Shown in pieces: positions 34,991 to 46,600 of a stretch of 64,000 nt of DNA. Source of the stretch: Toxotes chatareus (lineage: Eukaryota; Chordata; Actinopteri; Toxotidae); NCBI GenBank assembly GCA_016801885.1, contig CM028900.1, positions 17,750,972-17,814,971 of the forward strand, written 5' to 3'. The notes under the pieces are model-generated. The model did not search any database. It saw only the letters and a list, made by a program, of their open reading frames with translations, and was not told where the DNA came from. The position numbers and the translations under genes are program-made. Within the stretch, counting starts at the first letter, position 1; each line of letters starts with the position of its first letter.

Positions 34991-36404
34991 GTGAAAAAGT
35001 TTTTACTCATCCACTCAATCACAAACCAAAACTACATGCACATAATAAAAATGCAACAGAAAATGTATAGAGTAGGCCTATTATACAGCATCTCTGATAT
35101 AATAAAGCACAATAGCAAAAAAAAAAAAAAAAAACCCCAAACAAAACAAAAACAGTAACTCTAAACTCTCTTGCCCTGGGGACAACCCTTTGATTTCTTG
35201 ATTGATTTCTTCTTTCCATTCCTTATAAAGCACTTTTCAGTTGATTTTGTGTTATGGACACAGAACTGTTGCAATAAAGGTTATATTGCAGAGGCTAAAG
35301 ATCCTCTGGGCCTCTGAGCCGAAGAGTTAGCCATACCAACTGCTTACGGGACTCTTACCGTTGTTTCCCATGGTGTGTAAGTAATTCATATTGCTATTTT
35401 AATGCATGAATTCAAATTTTAACTCATAGCGTTTGCATGAAGTATGTTCAGAAGCTTCCTATACAGCCTTCGGGTTGCAGAGGCATATTTTCAAAAGAAA
35501 AAAAAAAGTTAGCCCAGTGGGTCTTCTTAACTGTCTTCCTCTGCCAAAGAGATGCATTATAGGCAAACAAGGCTAACTGGTTGCCGGTGGAGTCGTATCA
35601 TGACACTTCTTATGTACAGTATGAATAAATCTCCCGGCAGCAGCAATTTTATGTATAAGCAGCCAAAGCAGTTACCTAGAGCAGCAAGTGGGGCTTGGGT
35701 GGCAGTCACAATAGTATGTGAGGGCAGCAGAACAGCAACAGCTTCTGCTGTCCTTTACCTGCTTTCCACTCACTCTGAGAAAATAACTTCTGTAAAGTTG
35801 GACAGAGATTTTTTTTTTTTTTTTAATCTTTCACAATGTGTTTTACTCACACTACATATTTTAATTTGCCTTCCTCAGTGGCCAGAGCCTGCAGTTTTGA
35901 TGCTCACACTGTGAGTGGATCACATACACTGTGTTCAACGCATAACGTGAGCATGGAATTCACAGTTGATATTGGCCACTGACAATTCTAATAAAGTTTG
36001 TTCAAACAAAATCCTTATGCCCTCAGTGTGACAAAACATGGGAAAAGCAGTATTACTTTGTGCAGTTCTACACGTAACAAAAATGAAGGCTGACAGATGC
36101 AGACAATATGGTCTGTTTGTTCTACAGCAGCGTCAATGCTATAGTTTTAGCCACAATATGTAAAACGCTATTTCCATAATGATAAAATAACCTCACTACA
36201 GATCTTTTGACAGTAGCTACGTAGGAAATTGGACCATGGAACTGCTCAAACTGCAAGAACTGCAAACTACAAGACAGTCGACCAGAATTATCCATCTGAT
36301 CGTCCAAGAGCCAGAACATGCATCAGGCAATTAACTCAGGTGTCCCGACCCCCTCTAACTGTACACAAACAATAACCGGTCTGAAATTTGGTACAATTCT
36401 AAAA
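34991..36404. other. Non-coding DNA, no clear feature
   Basis: Contains an A-run at 35119-35136 and T-run at 35809-35824. No supported exon or RNA gene was found. Confidence 0.45.
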
Positions 36405-36590
36405 TTAGTTGACAGGAACTGAATTCGGGGCTAAAATCAGGCTGAATCCGTACAGCATTTACCTGGCTGAAGATGCTCAGTACTTAGCAAATGCCATTTA
36501 GCTGAGTTACACAACATAGAGGCAAAGTTTCCGGCACAAACTGTAGCAAAGACTCATCTACTCAAACTGCTTGAAATTGTTTCAGTTTGA
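36405..36590 (-). repeat. Unnamed dispersed repeat, minus-oriented copy
   Basis: The reverse complement carries GATGAGTCTTTGCTACAG, TTTGTGCC, GCATTTGCTAAGTACTGAGC, ATTTTAGCCCCG and CAACTAATTTTAGAATTG in the same order as the copy at 32565-32775. The two copies are about 3.8 kb apart in opposite orientation. Confidence 0.85.
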
Positions 36591-39500
36591 GTGGAAAATT
36601 CTGGTCATCCAAACGTGAATGCCTCCACTTCACTGTGCACAGAGACAGGAGCAAAGGGAAGGGGATCTGAACAAATGTATAGATTGTATATTATGGCTCA
36701 GCAATGTTGAGTAAATATCTCTATCTGCTGTCATGCGATCAATAGCACTTTGGGTGTTTTTGATCCGGAAAGATAAGAAAAAATAATTACAACTTCCATA
36801 TGGTGGAAACTTGTTATCTGCTAATTTTATTTCTAGTAATGTTAAATGCACCTACAGTGTTTTTATTTTCTTTGATCTAATTTTCCTTAGAGAAGTGTTT
36901 GAAGGAGCTGGTTATTCAGTTATCAGTCAGAAGGCTTCTATTGACTCTGGTCTCTTGTAGATTGGTCATTGCCTTTGTTCTTGATCCACTGTTAGCACCA
37001 ACCATTCTGACTGGTCATTTAAGCTTTTGTGTAAACTTCAATGAAGGACATCATCAAGGACTCATGGTGGCACTTGGAAGCACCTTTGTGGAAGATGTGA
37101 ATAATATATTTTCAGTGTTTATCTGCTATGAAGAGTAAGGTGTAGCAGAGTCGGCTTTTGGACCCATATTTTTTTTCTCTAAAGGAGTATGTAAACAACA
37201 TTTATCCCTTGATAAAATGAGTCGGGCATTATCTGGGTAAAACACAAACAATGAGCAGGTAATTCTCTTTGCACTGTCGGTATCCAAACCAACAAAAGAA
37301 GAAATTACCTGCCCAGAATCCACACACAACCTGCTGTACCCATTATTGCTGTGGCATGTTATTTCTTGTCTGAAATGGACACTTTCATTTTCTATCATTG
37401 TTTGCTTATTCTATCAGTAGGGTGAACGTTTAGTGTCCCAGGTTGATTTTGTCCTCATTCTTTACAAACACAAGCAATCCAAGAGGTCCGTCAGGTCTTC
37501 TGCAAAATGTTAATGCAGTCTTGGCACCCTTCAGCTGACATTATTATTATTGTTGGTGAGCCATGCGGGTGACATGTTTTTTCATTATGGGGTTCGAAGG
37601 GTTTGTCCTTGTACAGTAAATTTAACTAATAGTCCACAATGCTGAAAATGGAGCATAATAAACCCAATACTTAAATCAAATAACATCTTCTAAAATATGT
37701 AGCCTTTAAAAAAAAAAAAAAAAAGATATGATCATGCATTTTATACATTATACATTTGCATCTTCAGTAGGAACAACTTGTCTTTGGCTGAGTGATGCAG
37801 ACAGTGTGTAGGCACATGGGAAAGTACTGAGAGGTGAACTAGTGCACTATTGGTTTTGGTCTTTTTATGAGATTTGACAATTTTTTTTATTGAAAAATAC
37901 TGAATAATACACATTGTCCTTAAAACATACTTTCAAGAATGATACAGTCTCAGATTGGTGTATTGAAAGCAATTTCAAGAGGAAATAAATAACCCAAAAT
38001 ACTGACACAGATATAAACAAAATAAAAAGTAGCTGCATGGCAAAATAAGGACAAATCCACATCACGGTGCATCTCCTGGTGTGTGGATTTACACAGGTTT
38101 CACTTCACCTCTGTGGTGCTGAGAGGTCAACACCAAGTGAAGTCAACAAGTGTGATAGCAATATCACACTTGACTTATACTTTTTTTGAAGTGTGAAAGC
38201 ATACGTGAAATGTATGATTTCTAGTGTATCTGATCTGTGTTTGATAGACTTCATGCCATTGTCGTTTCATAGTTGCACAGTAAGACGAACCATGGAGAGT
38301 ATACCAGCTTCTGTGTGTATTACAATGATCTATGACCCAATTGAATATTAAACTTATTAATTAAAATAAAAAACATTAAATAAGTGAATAAAAATAAGAG
38401 TAACTCTCGGAAATCACATACTATACTGCATGTTGTAATGCTGACTTTTTTTCAGTGTATTGCAAAGGACTGAAGTGAACTGCCAGATCTTGTTGTAACT
38501 ACGACTTATGCAGACAAGACAAGACAAGGTTATGTTACTCATTTCATCCATAATTAAAGCCAGGAACTAATTTTACATCTTATAAATTCCATTCAGTTAC
38601 TTGCTTTTATCTTGTTTCCAACCACTGATCCACGTTCAAACGAAAAACATCTGTGATAATTTTATTAAAAGCTTGTATTTAGCAGCACAGCTGTTTAGCA
38701 CAATTTGTTGTGGATCATTCAAACTGAATGAAACTAACAAGCAACATCTGCCCGATTCTACATCAGCTCACATTTTAATGGGCTAATAGTTCTGTTCGAT
38801 TCCACATTAGATTAGTTTATTGCACTATGCCTCAAAGTCAATGGGACACAAATGTTCCATTGTGTGTGTCATTTCGGGTAATGGCACATGTACAACACTT
38901 ATCCTTCTCCTCTAGTGTCCTTGGCATGACATCTGTTTACATCTGGATCAGTATGGCATGACTACACATTATAATATTATAATTAACAAGACTGCCCAAC
39001 TGAATGTTGATATATTTTATCCAGATATGTCAAGAGAGGGGGACTCAAGGATTATTACCAAACTTTGTCCTTACATTATTGACTCATTACTGTGGAATTC
39101 TGTTCAGCTGTGCTGTATGCTTCAGTCTAACACCGATCATTCTCTCGCTGAGAAAACTTAATTTCACTTTCCATACAAGCGGCTAAATTTCTCTGGGTGC
39201 ATTATGGGGACAGATCACCTCTTCTTATTTCAGAGTAGATTAATTCTAGTCTCTGTGAAACACCTTGCCTCACAGATCTTTTGCAGTTTCTGTTTAAATT
39301 AGTCTTTATGCATGACTTTGATGTAATGACGTTATCTGTCGGTGCTTTCACATGCTGTGCAATGCACCTTGCATGAACTCTGGTGGTGAACTCTCATGTT
39401 CTTGGAATCTACTTGGGGCTGGGTAACACAGCTCTTTAGAAACTATCATGTGCCTCCTTTGCCCAGTATCCTCAGTTCTGCAGGATGTTTTTTGCGAACC

Positions 39501-42200
39501 ATCCTCTCTGTCTCCTGTTGTTTCCTGTCTCTGTCTAATATTGATTCAATGCTAAATTTCCCAAAAACTATCTTTAAAAAGTGTTCTGTGAGAAAAAAAT
39601 AAAAATAAAAATAATTCTTGGCAGTTTCCCATGATCACTAAAATTTAAAATTTAAATGGTCCTCAGATTGACTGGCACCAAACTAAGGATTATATGCTTC
39701 TAGTATCTCAATAAAACTAGTTACAGTACCAGCCTGGCCACTCATCAGTGAACAGACAATAAACATGAAGTGTTGTTGTATGTGGTACTTTTCTTTTGTT
39801 GGAAAACAATATAAAACAGCCATGAAAATGAATCACATACTGTACATTTAATATATTCAGCTGGTTCTCTGCTATGAAAAAAGCCCAACTGATTCAGTTT
39901 TAGGTTTTATTCATATAGAGAGATCATTAATGGCCAATGAACCACACAATGTGGACACTGGCTTTTTAATTGCCCTGTGGGGGATTAATAAAGTCATTGA
40001 GCTGAATATCGAATTGAAATAGGTTAATTCACAAGCAGAAGAAAATGGTATTTGATCGATGTAGTAGTCCCAGGCGACAGGTGGTGTGGGTACTGACCGG
40101 CAAGCCAGAAAAGAAAATACACAGAATTACTGCTCCAGCTGTATGATTTTCTCATCTGTTCTTCTGAAATGATGCCGCAGATGCTGTAAGCTGGAAACTG
40201 AATTACTAATGAACAGAGTCAATAGATTTTAGGATCCAATTCTCCAGGGAATAAGATTGTCCTTCTCAGGTATTGAATTCAAAGGTGTGAAAGTTGTGAT
40301 AGAGCTCAAATTGTAATAATCAAGACCAATATTTGGTCAGGGAAAGTACTTTTCAGTTGTATTGCCTTGTGTAATAGCTGCACCCACAGCCACCCCAGCA
40401 GACTAAAACATTTGTAATATCCTGTCAACTGACTCCCACATTTTTATTTATTTATTTTTTATAGTTTTACTTTGAACTACTTTGCAAGTTATTTAGACTT
40501 TTCTGACTGTTAAAGTTTCCATACATTGGACACACATTTAATTAACTTTTTCAGGTCATCATTGGTTTCTTTCTGCCTAGCAACTGCAGTCACACTATGG
40601 CGGTTATCAAATCAGTAGGTCAACCCAGGTAATGACAACATTCACCTAAAAGTGGAGGTGTTTGCAGAATACGACCTGTCGCAAACATGGATATGTCTAC
40701 TGGCAGCAGAGGAGCAAATTATATAAAAGATGAGCAAACTGTAATTTAAGACAAATACTAAGGAGTTAAACACATACTCCAGGCTAAGAGCAACACAGTT
40801 GCAGCTGACAAATCCAGAAACGACAGCTGACAAAATAAATCGCCAACTGTGTGAAAGTGCAAATTAGTAATGTCACTGCCCCATCATTAGGGCACAAGTA
40901 GATCTAACTATAATTACATTTGTGTATTCCGTTAAATGAATGTGTTGCTTTGATGGATTCTTATGTATGTCTGGATATGCGTTTGAAAATTTTAGCCTCA
41001 TTATACAACCAGCTTATAAATCAGGGACATTGGTACATTGATTCATTTACTATATGGGCTGGCCCAGTCACATTTCGTACTAGGCTACACCCCTCCTCCT
41101 CTGTCTCTGTTTCTTCTGACTGATGGCATGACTCAGAGCTGAAAATCTGTGGCTTGATGAAGGTGTCAAAGTGCACAAACAAAAGCACAAAGGCAAAAGG
41201 TTTGCAACGAGGTTGTGAGCCAAAAAAAAAGAAAAAGAAGTGCAGAAATAACATGTTCATTGCAGGAGCAGCAGTAGCTATAACATCTACAGTACCTGGC
41301 ATGCAGCAACAGGTGGAACATGAAGGAGGAGAGATGGCTGGTCATGGCCACTGTCAGGCAGAGGGGCATGCGTGTAAACAAGAGCACTGTGCAAACCTTA
41401 TGAAGTATTTATGATCAATATTTGGATGCTAAATAACATGATAAAATAAGATGACAGACAGCTCCATGAATTAACTGACTGATTAACAACTATTTGCTCA
41501 TTACAAGTATGGGATTGTTTAAATTCATCAGCTTTTAGCACAGTTTTATCATGGAATTCCAACACGTCTGGATCTGAATGCATGATCAAAGGTACACTGA
41601 GAAACCTTTTTATGGCCCTTTAAACATAAACATTTTTTTTTATTATTTTAAATTTCTGAAATCATGTCTTAACTCTTACAGAGCCATTGATAGCCATTGA
41701 TATAATGAATATGCATTTTTAAGAGCTAAAATGAGTTTTTGATGTAGTATAAAGCCATAAAAGGTTTGCATTTATACTGTTTGAAAAAAACAAATTAGGG
41801 CATAGCAGGCTTGTACTTTGAGTTATGGTGCAATTATGGTGCCGACTGATTGTGGTGGGCTGTGTGGGCGAAGTGGGTCAATATTTTTTTCCCAGTTTGC
41901 TTCAATTACACTTTTGCTTGAAGAGCTGGTCCTTTGCAACAATGAGGGTCGCCCTTTAATGGAAGGGGTGGAAGGGAGTGTCTGATCAGACTCTGGTGGA
42001 AGTGGCTGCTCCCACCAAGCCACATTTATATAGGCTATGTGTCAATGAGTCAGTGTTAAACTACTGGACTGTTAATAAAACACACTTTTATAATAATGAA
42101 CTAATTATTGTGGGAGTGGGTAACATGTATTTACTTACTCAGTTACTCACAGTTGATGGGCAGACATAAGTGTTGCTGCCACCACCCACTTACACACTGT
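36591..42200. other. Non-coding intergenic or intronic DNA
   Basis: No supported coding exon. It includes an A-run at 37708-37724, a hairpin at 38147-38172, and many 60-90-codon frames with no recognisable content. The right part (41.8-42.2 kb) may belong to the Harbinger element that follows, but no terminal repeat was identified. Confidence 0.45.
38147..38172. other. Perfect 11-bp-stem hairpin
   Basis: CAAGTGTGATA, loop GCAA, then TATCACACTTG, an exact reverse complement. The flanking bases (AGTCAA on the left, GACTT on the right) extend the similarity imperfectly. Confidence 0.7.
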
Positions 42201-42555
42201 CCCCACACAGAGATAACTGTGAAAGCAACCTGTCAGATCCAGTGGCATGTGTGGTTGCTGATCATGGATTAAACAGACATGTCTTATTTTCTCAGGTGAA
42301 GGCCTTAAATGATGAGACAGTATCTGTGAGCTCAGAGAGACCTTTGGGGTACACTTTAGTCCTTTGTTACCAATTTTATGTAGTTTTCAATTTGCCCATT
42401 TTAACACAGATGGTGAGAGTGTGGCCACTGTAGTTGATTTATCTTTAATTACTTGCTAATTGTGGTGGCCTGCACATGGGACTGATAGCTGCTTCAAGTA
42501 CTCTCTATCCTAAAATGAATCAATCGCTTCCATTGCTATGGTGTAAATTTTGCAG

Positions 42556-42890
42556 GAAGAAGGAAATCTTCCTCCCCCTGAGGCTGTGGCCTCCACTTCT
42601 AGGCCAAGAGGATCACAAGTGGTAATGAAATAACCATAGTTTAAACAGGGCAATCAATGTGACCTTTCTTCAAGTAAACCTTGCTGAGGGACAATGCTTA
42701 AATGTTAAAGCAACTGTGTTATGTGTTTTATTTGTTCCAGGTTGGAGCTGACCATGTAAGGTCTCCCTACAAGAGGACCTTAGAACTTGATATTGAGTAC
42801 AAAAAACATTTAATCAAAAAAGTGAAACATGAGGTGCAGAATCTAGTCAACAGAAAGAGAAAAGAGAAAGAGAAAAGGTCTGTTCCTTCT
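42556..42890 (+). pseudogene. Probable Harbinger partner protein, two exons
   Basis: Exon 1 (42556-42621) follows TTTTGCAG and reads EEGNLPPPEAVASTSRPRGSQV (22 codons) before a GTAATG donor. Exon 2 starts after TTTGTTCCAG at 42741 and continues in the same phase with VGADHVRSPYKRTLELD, then IEYKKHLIKKVKHEVQN and a lysine/arginine-rich tail. Both junctions are phase 0, which supports real splicing. A Pro/Ser linker followed by a basic helix is what the C-terminal half of Harbinger Myb-like proteins looks like. In those elements the partner helps the transposase enter the nucleus and find the ends. The SANT/Myb domain itself should lie upstream and was not identified. An earlier exon may begin after TTCTCAG at 42297. 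Confidence 0.5.
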
Positions 42891-42993
42891 GTATGTTATT
42901 TAGGCCAAACATTTCTATGTGATGGCCTCTCTCACAGCCCTGCCAGTAGGGTGGTCTAGGGTGATGGCATCCACAACGTCAGAGGGCTGTTGG

Positions 42994-43275
42994 CTAACAG
43001 GAGGGGGGCCACTCCTTCGGTGAGGTGGCTATATTGTGGAGTACAACACACACTGAGATGATTCTGCTGGCCCAGTCTGGGGCCACTCTGAGCTCACGCA
43101 GGCAGGTGAGGCGGATTTTCAGCATCCCCAATGTCATTTCTATCTTGACCCTGGTTTTGGTAAGAGCCTTACTGAATATATTTTGTGGACCTGCGTCAGG
43201 GTCAGTATAGGGGTCATTTGAAAGGAGCAGCAGGTGTGCTGTCCTGTCACCTAGCAGCACATCACTGAACATCCC
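42994..43275 (-). pseudogene. Harbinger transposase, C-terminal DDE part
   Basis: Open frame reading VLLGDRTAHLLLL, then DPDAGPQNIFSKALTKTR, VKIEMTLGMLKIRLTCL and IISVCVVLHNIAT. This matches the last part of the DDE_4 nuclease domain of HARBI1-type transposases: the L-G-D block with the second catalytic Asp, the R-x-x-x-E-x-x-x-G-x-L-K block with the catalytic Glu, and the C-V-V-L-H-N-I-A motif. GDRTA stands where GDSGY or GDSAY is usual. It ends EWPPSC then a stop. Confidence 0.82.
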
Positions 43276-43394
43276 TGAAGATAAAAAGGAACAGTGCCAT
43301 GTTCGGTAACAAAAAAATGTAGTTTAAAGAACATAAAAAATTTTAAAAAACAAAAACAAAACAAAACAAAACAAAAACTCAGAGTACAGTTGTC

Positions 43395-43620
43395 GTACCC
43401 TGTTCAAATCTGAATAAGTGCAGACTCCCCGGAGATCTGGGAGTCCAAGACTGACCCTGGCCACTTTGCTTCAATGCTGGTAACCATTCAGTGATGGTCA
43501 TAAGTTGTCTGCATCACCCACAGCATACATAAAAGTACTCAAAGCAAAGTAATTCAAGGCGTTGCTTACAGTCTGCAGGACTATTTGGTGAGCGATTGCT
43601 TTTGTTTGTGAGCATTTTGT
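43395..43620 (-). pseudogene. Harbinger transposase, upstream part
   Basis: The minus strand reads ALNYFALSTFMYAVGDADNL with a stop directly after it, then in another frame AKWPGSVLDSQISG and ESALIQI with another stop. The first is the helix-turn-helix region (A-L-R-F-F-A-x-G-x-F-x-x-x-V-G-D), the second the W-P-G-S-x-H-D-S-R-I-F block holding the first catalytic Asp. The His in that block is Leu here. A spacer with A-runs (about 43276-43394) separates it from the C-terminal part, either an intron or an insertion. Several stops make this copy inactive. Confidence 0.72.
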
Positions 43621-43629
43621 TAAAATTTG

Positions 43630-46600
43630 TTAATTTTAATTTAAAGTTATTTTGTTTTTTGTTTTGTTTTTTTTGCATAGTTAATGAGTTGGAAAACTTT
43701 CTGTCCAGAACTTTTTTGTAGTTTTTCTAATGATTGTGTTTTGCCTACCCCTGGTGTATTAAAATAGTTTGGTTAGTTTAGGTCAGCTTGTTGACTAAAC
43801 AAATTCAATTGTGTTGCAGTTTAGTTGTATAATGTGTTCACTTCTGTTCTATTTGCCTCTTTTAGGGCCCTGTTTAGTTAATACACTTCACTTATGCATC
43901 ATATTCCTTCATTGTAGAGTAAAAGTATTTTTTTTTTCAAGTAAAGAGACTAATATCACACCTCACACCTGTTTTGTTTTCATTCTAACAAACATTTTCT
44001 TCACCTGGCACTACCTGTGGCCCTGAAACAAAAACAATCTATTAGCCAGTAATTTTGTGTGACGTACGATTTAAAGACAATGAGATAATAGTCACGAGCC
44101 ACTTTAAAAGGGTCTAGAGGTGAATAGACACGTTTTAACAAACAAAGGGAATTTGAAAACATTAAGACAATAGCTGGTTAAGCAAGTAAGTTTAACTGTA
44201 TACAGTATCTTTTTTTATATTCCTGCTAGAGAAACTTTTCTATGAGTAAAGTTGTCAGATTGTGGGGGTGTTAAGAACAAAAATCATTCCTGAGAGAATG
44301 AAATCTTTTGTGGTCTTTTTTTTTTTAGCTATTTGAACAGCTTAGAGATTCAATTTTCAATTTCTGAAGAATTCAAAATCGATTTCAGGGAGAATGGACC
44401 TTCCCTCAAAGCAGCATGGGGTAGAAACCATATTGATGCTGCCTCTCCTTGCTGAGGCGGAGAATCAAGATGAGTCAGGCAGCAGGGTGGATATGTACTG
44501 ATTGAGAGCAGAGACAGCTCATGATAGCTTATCAAAAGGTGAGGTTCCTACCATCCAGCCACTCTGGGGAATGAGCTTCTTCCGCTGGGATTTCTCCCCA
44601 GAGAGGGTGGCTGTATTGGGATTCAACATTTTTAATCTCACAGGGGTGAGATGAGAATGAGCCACCCTCTCCCTCTGATCTTCATTCCCCTCTAAATGAA
44701 GTGATAGTGAAAGGCAGTCTGGCCGACATCACCATCATCTCAGAACACACTGAATTAAACAGAGCAGCTAATTTGAATTTCTGTTCCTTTTCCCTGTCGC
44801 TGTATTATGAGAAAAACCTGAACTGTGACAGATAGAGGAAGGTGTAGAATTGTGTTTATTACATTTTTTTTCATTCATTTACAAGAGTATCACTTGGGTT
44901 TGGAACCCAGGATTTAAGTACATAAAGGATCTAAGGCACCCTATAGAAAATGACTTATATTGACCTGCATCTGTGTGGCAATTCTTACTGGCTGCATGGA
45001 GCAACCAGGGGGCAAATCTGTGTTTTGTGATACTGGGTGACATAAAGTATATACACACGCCTATAATCATGCTTATAATCCAGCACAGTTTATTGCAAAT
45101 TTGAAATGCAATAAACAGAAATACATCTACAAAATGAGAAGTGATTATTTTCTGCATTGTTTTAAATATTGTAGGGAGTAATGGAACAAGAAGAAGCAGC
45201 AGATGAAGAGCTACAGGTGACAGCTGCACACCTCCAACTTCTCAGCAAGCTAACAAACTCCTTTTACTGTGCCTGGCATTTGTCGGAAAACTGCTCGTGC
45301 CATGTGTAGCATTAAATCAGATCACGATTGCTCATGACATGATGGAAAAATGTAAATTATTGACTGACTTTTATTAAAACAATGTGAGTTTGTTTGGCTG
45401 CACATCTGAAAACAGACATAGCAGTTGCTCCTATGTTGTATTTCTGACAAGTGCTTGGTGCCCTAAACTATTATACTACACAGGGAAGGCAGGGATGTTT
45501 ATGTTATTTTGTTATTCAGGCATGAAGTTCTTATGACTGATGAAACAATATTCCACTCAGGTGGAGATAGCCAAATATCTTCACTTGAGAGGTTGGTTTG
45601 ACTGTATACTTGACCTTGGCATCAGCACAAAAAAGTGTGCTTTACTTGTGTAAAGCCAAGGTTCAGATGCTTTGCGAAAGGCATTTTGGATCTATTCTGG
45701 AACAAGCATAAATAGGCAGGCTAATGATGTTTTATGGTGCATTTTATTTTTCTTTGTAGAATAAATGTATTGTCTGTGTTGTTTTCTTCATGAGATGTGT
45801 TGATGATAACAAAAAGATAAATCATGCCAGCCTAATCCTTTAAATAATGGCAGCTAATGAGTCATGCTGGCCAATGTATTTTGAGAAATTTGCACAGAAC
45901 ATATTCAAAAGCTGCAAAAACACTAGTAACATATAGTCTTATTAAACACCACATAGCTCCATTCGCCATCTCACTCATGCTAGAGGACGTGCAATTTGAT
46001 CAGTGCAGGGACCTGCTTTTGCTAACATCATTCTGTATCTTAATGCTGTTAAAGTAAATCTCTAATATATATATTTATATTTTATTTTCTTAATTCATGT
46101 ACAGCACCGAGCAAGGTCTGTGTGCAACTTGCCAAAAGACTGTAAAGATTATCAAGTGCTCTCCTGAAAGCTACATTAGGAGGGAGAGGTACATTAGCAT
46201 CTTATGAAAGGCTCTTATAAATGAATGGGCAAACGTAAAAAATGGCAAAACTATGTCAGATTTATGAAGTTAGTATAAAATTCTGAGTATATCTTGGAAA
46301 GGACAAAACTCTGCTAACAGCTGTTATTTATACTCCCTGGTCACGCCTAGTTTATTTTGTGTTTCTGTGTTTTTATTTTAAAATTTTCTGCATGACATCT
46401 CAAGGGTACTGTGATGGGATTATGCATTCAGAAGATGATTTGCCTGAAGTACCTTACCCTTGATTATTTAAACAGAAAAATTATATAATTCCACTAGCAA
46501 CATAAAAAAAAGCAGAATTACTCCTTTTCAACATTAAGACAAAAATAATGAACCAAAGCCATACTTTTAGGGATGTGGTAAGAAAGAACCATAGGTGTTA

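Larger units (their letters stand above)
42556..43620. mobile_element. PIF/Harbinger DNA transposon relic
   Basis: Two gene relics converge: a plus-strand two-exon gene for a charged, coiled-coil-type protein (42556-42890) and a minus-strand DDE transposase (42994-43620). PIF/Harbinger elements of fish typically carry exactly this pair, a transposase and a Myb/SANT-like DNA-binding partner, in opposite orientations. The ends of the element and its 3-bp target duplication were not located, so the true limits may be wider, perhaps from about 41.8 kb. Confidence 0.75.

Noticed and set aside
35552..35914. 120-codon plus-strand frame as a gene
   Set aside because: Includes a Phe run from a poly-T tract, no domain, no splice support.
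37588..37600. GGGTTCGAAGGG as a tRNA or SINE B box
   Set aside because: No A box or tRNA-like structure upstream.
44340..44830. GC-richer block as coding exons
   Set aside because: Frames are short and interrupted, and no splice-bounded reading frame was found; left as non-coding.
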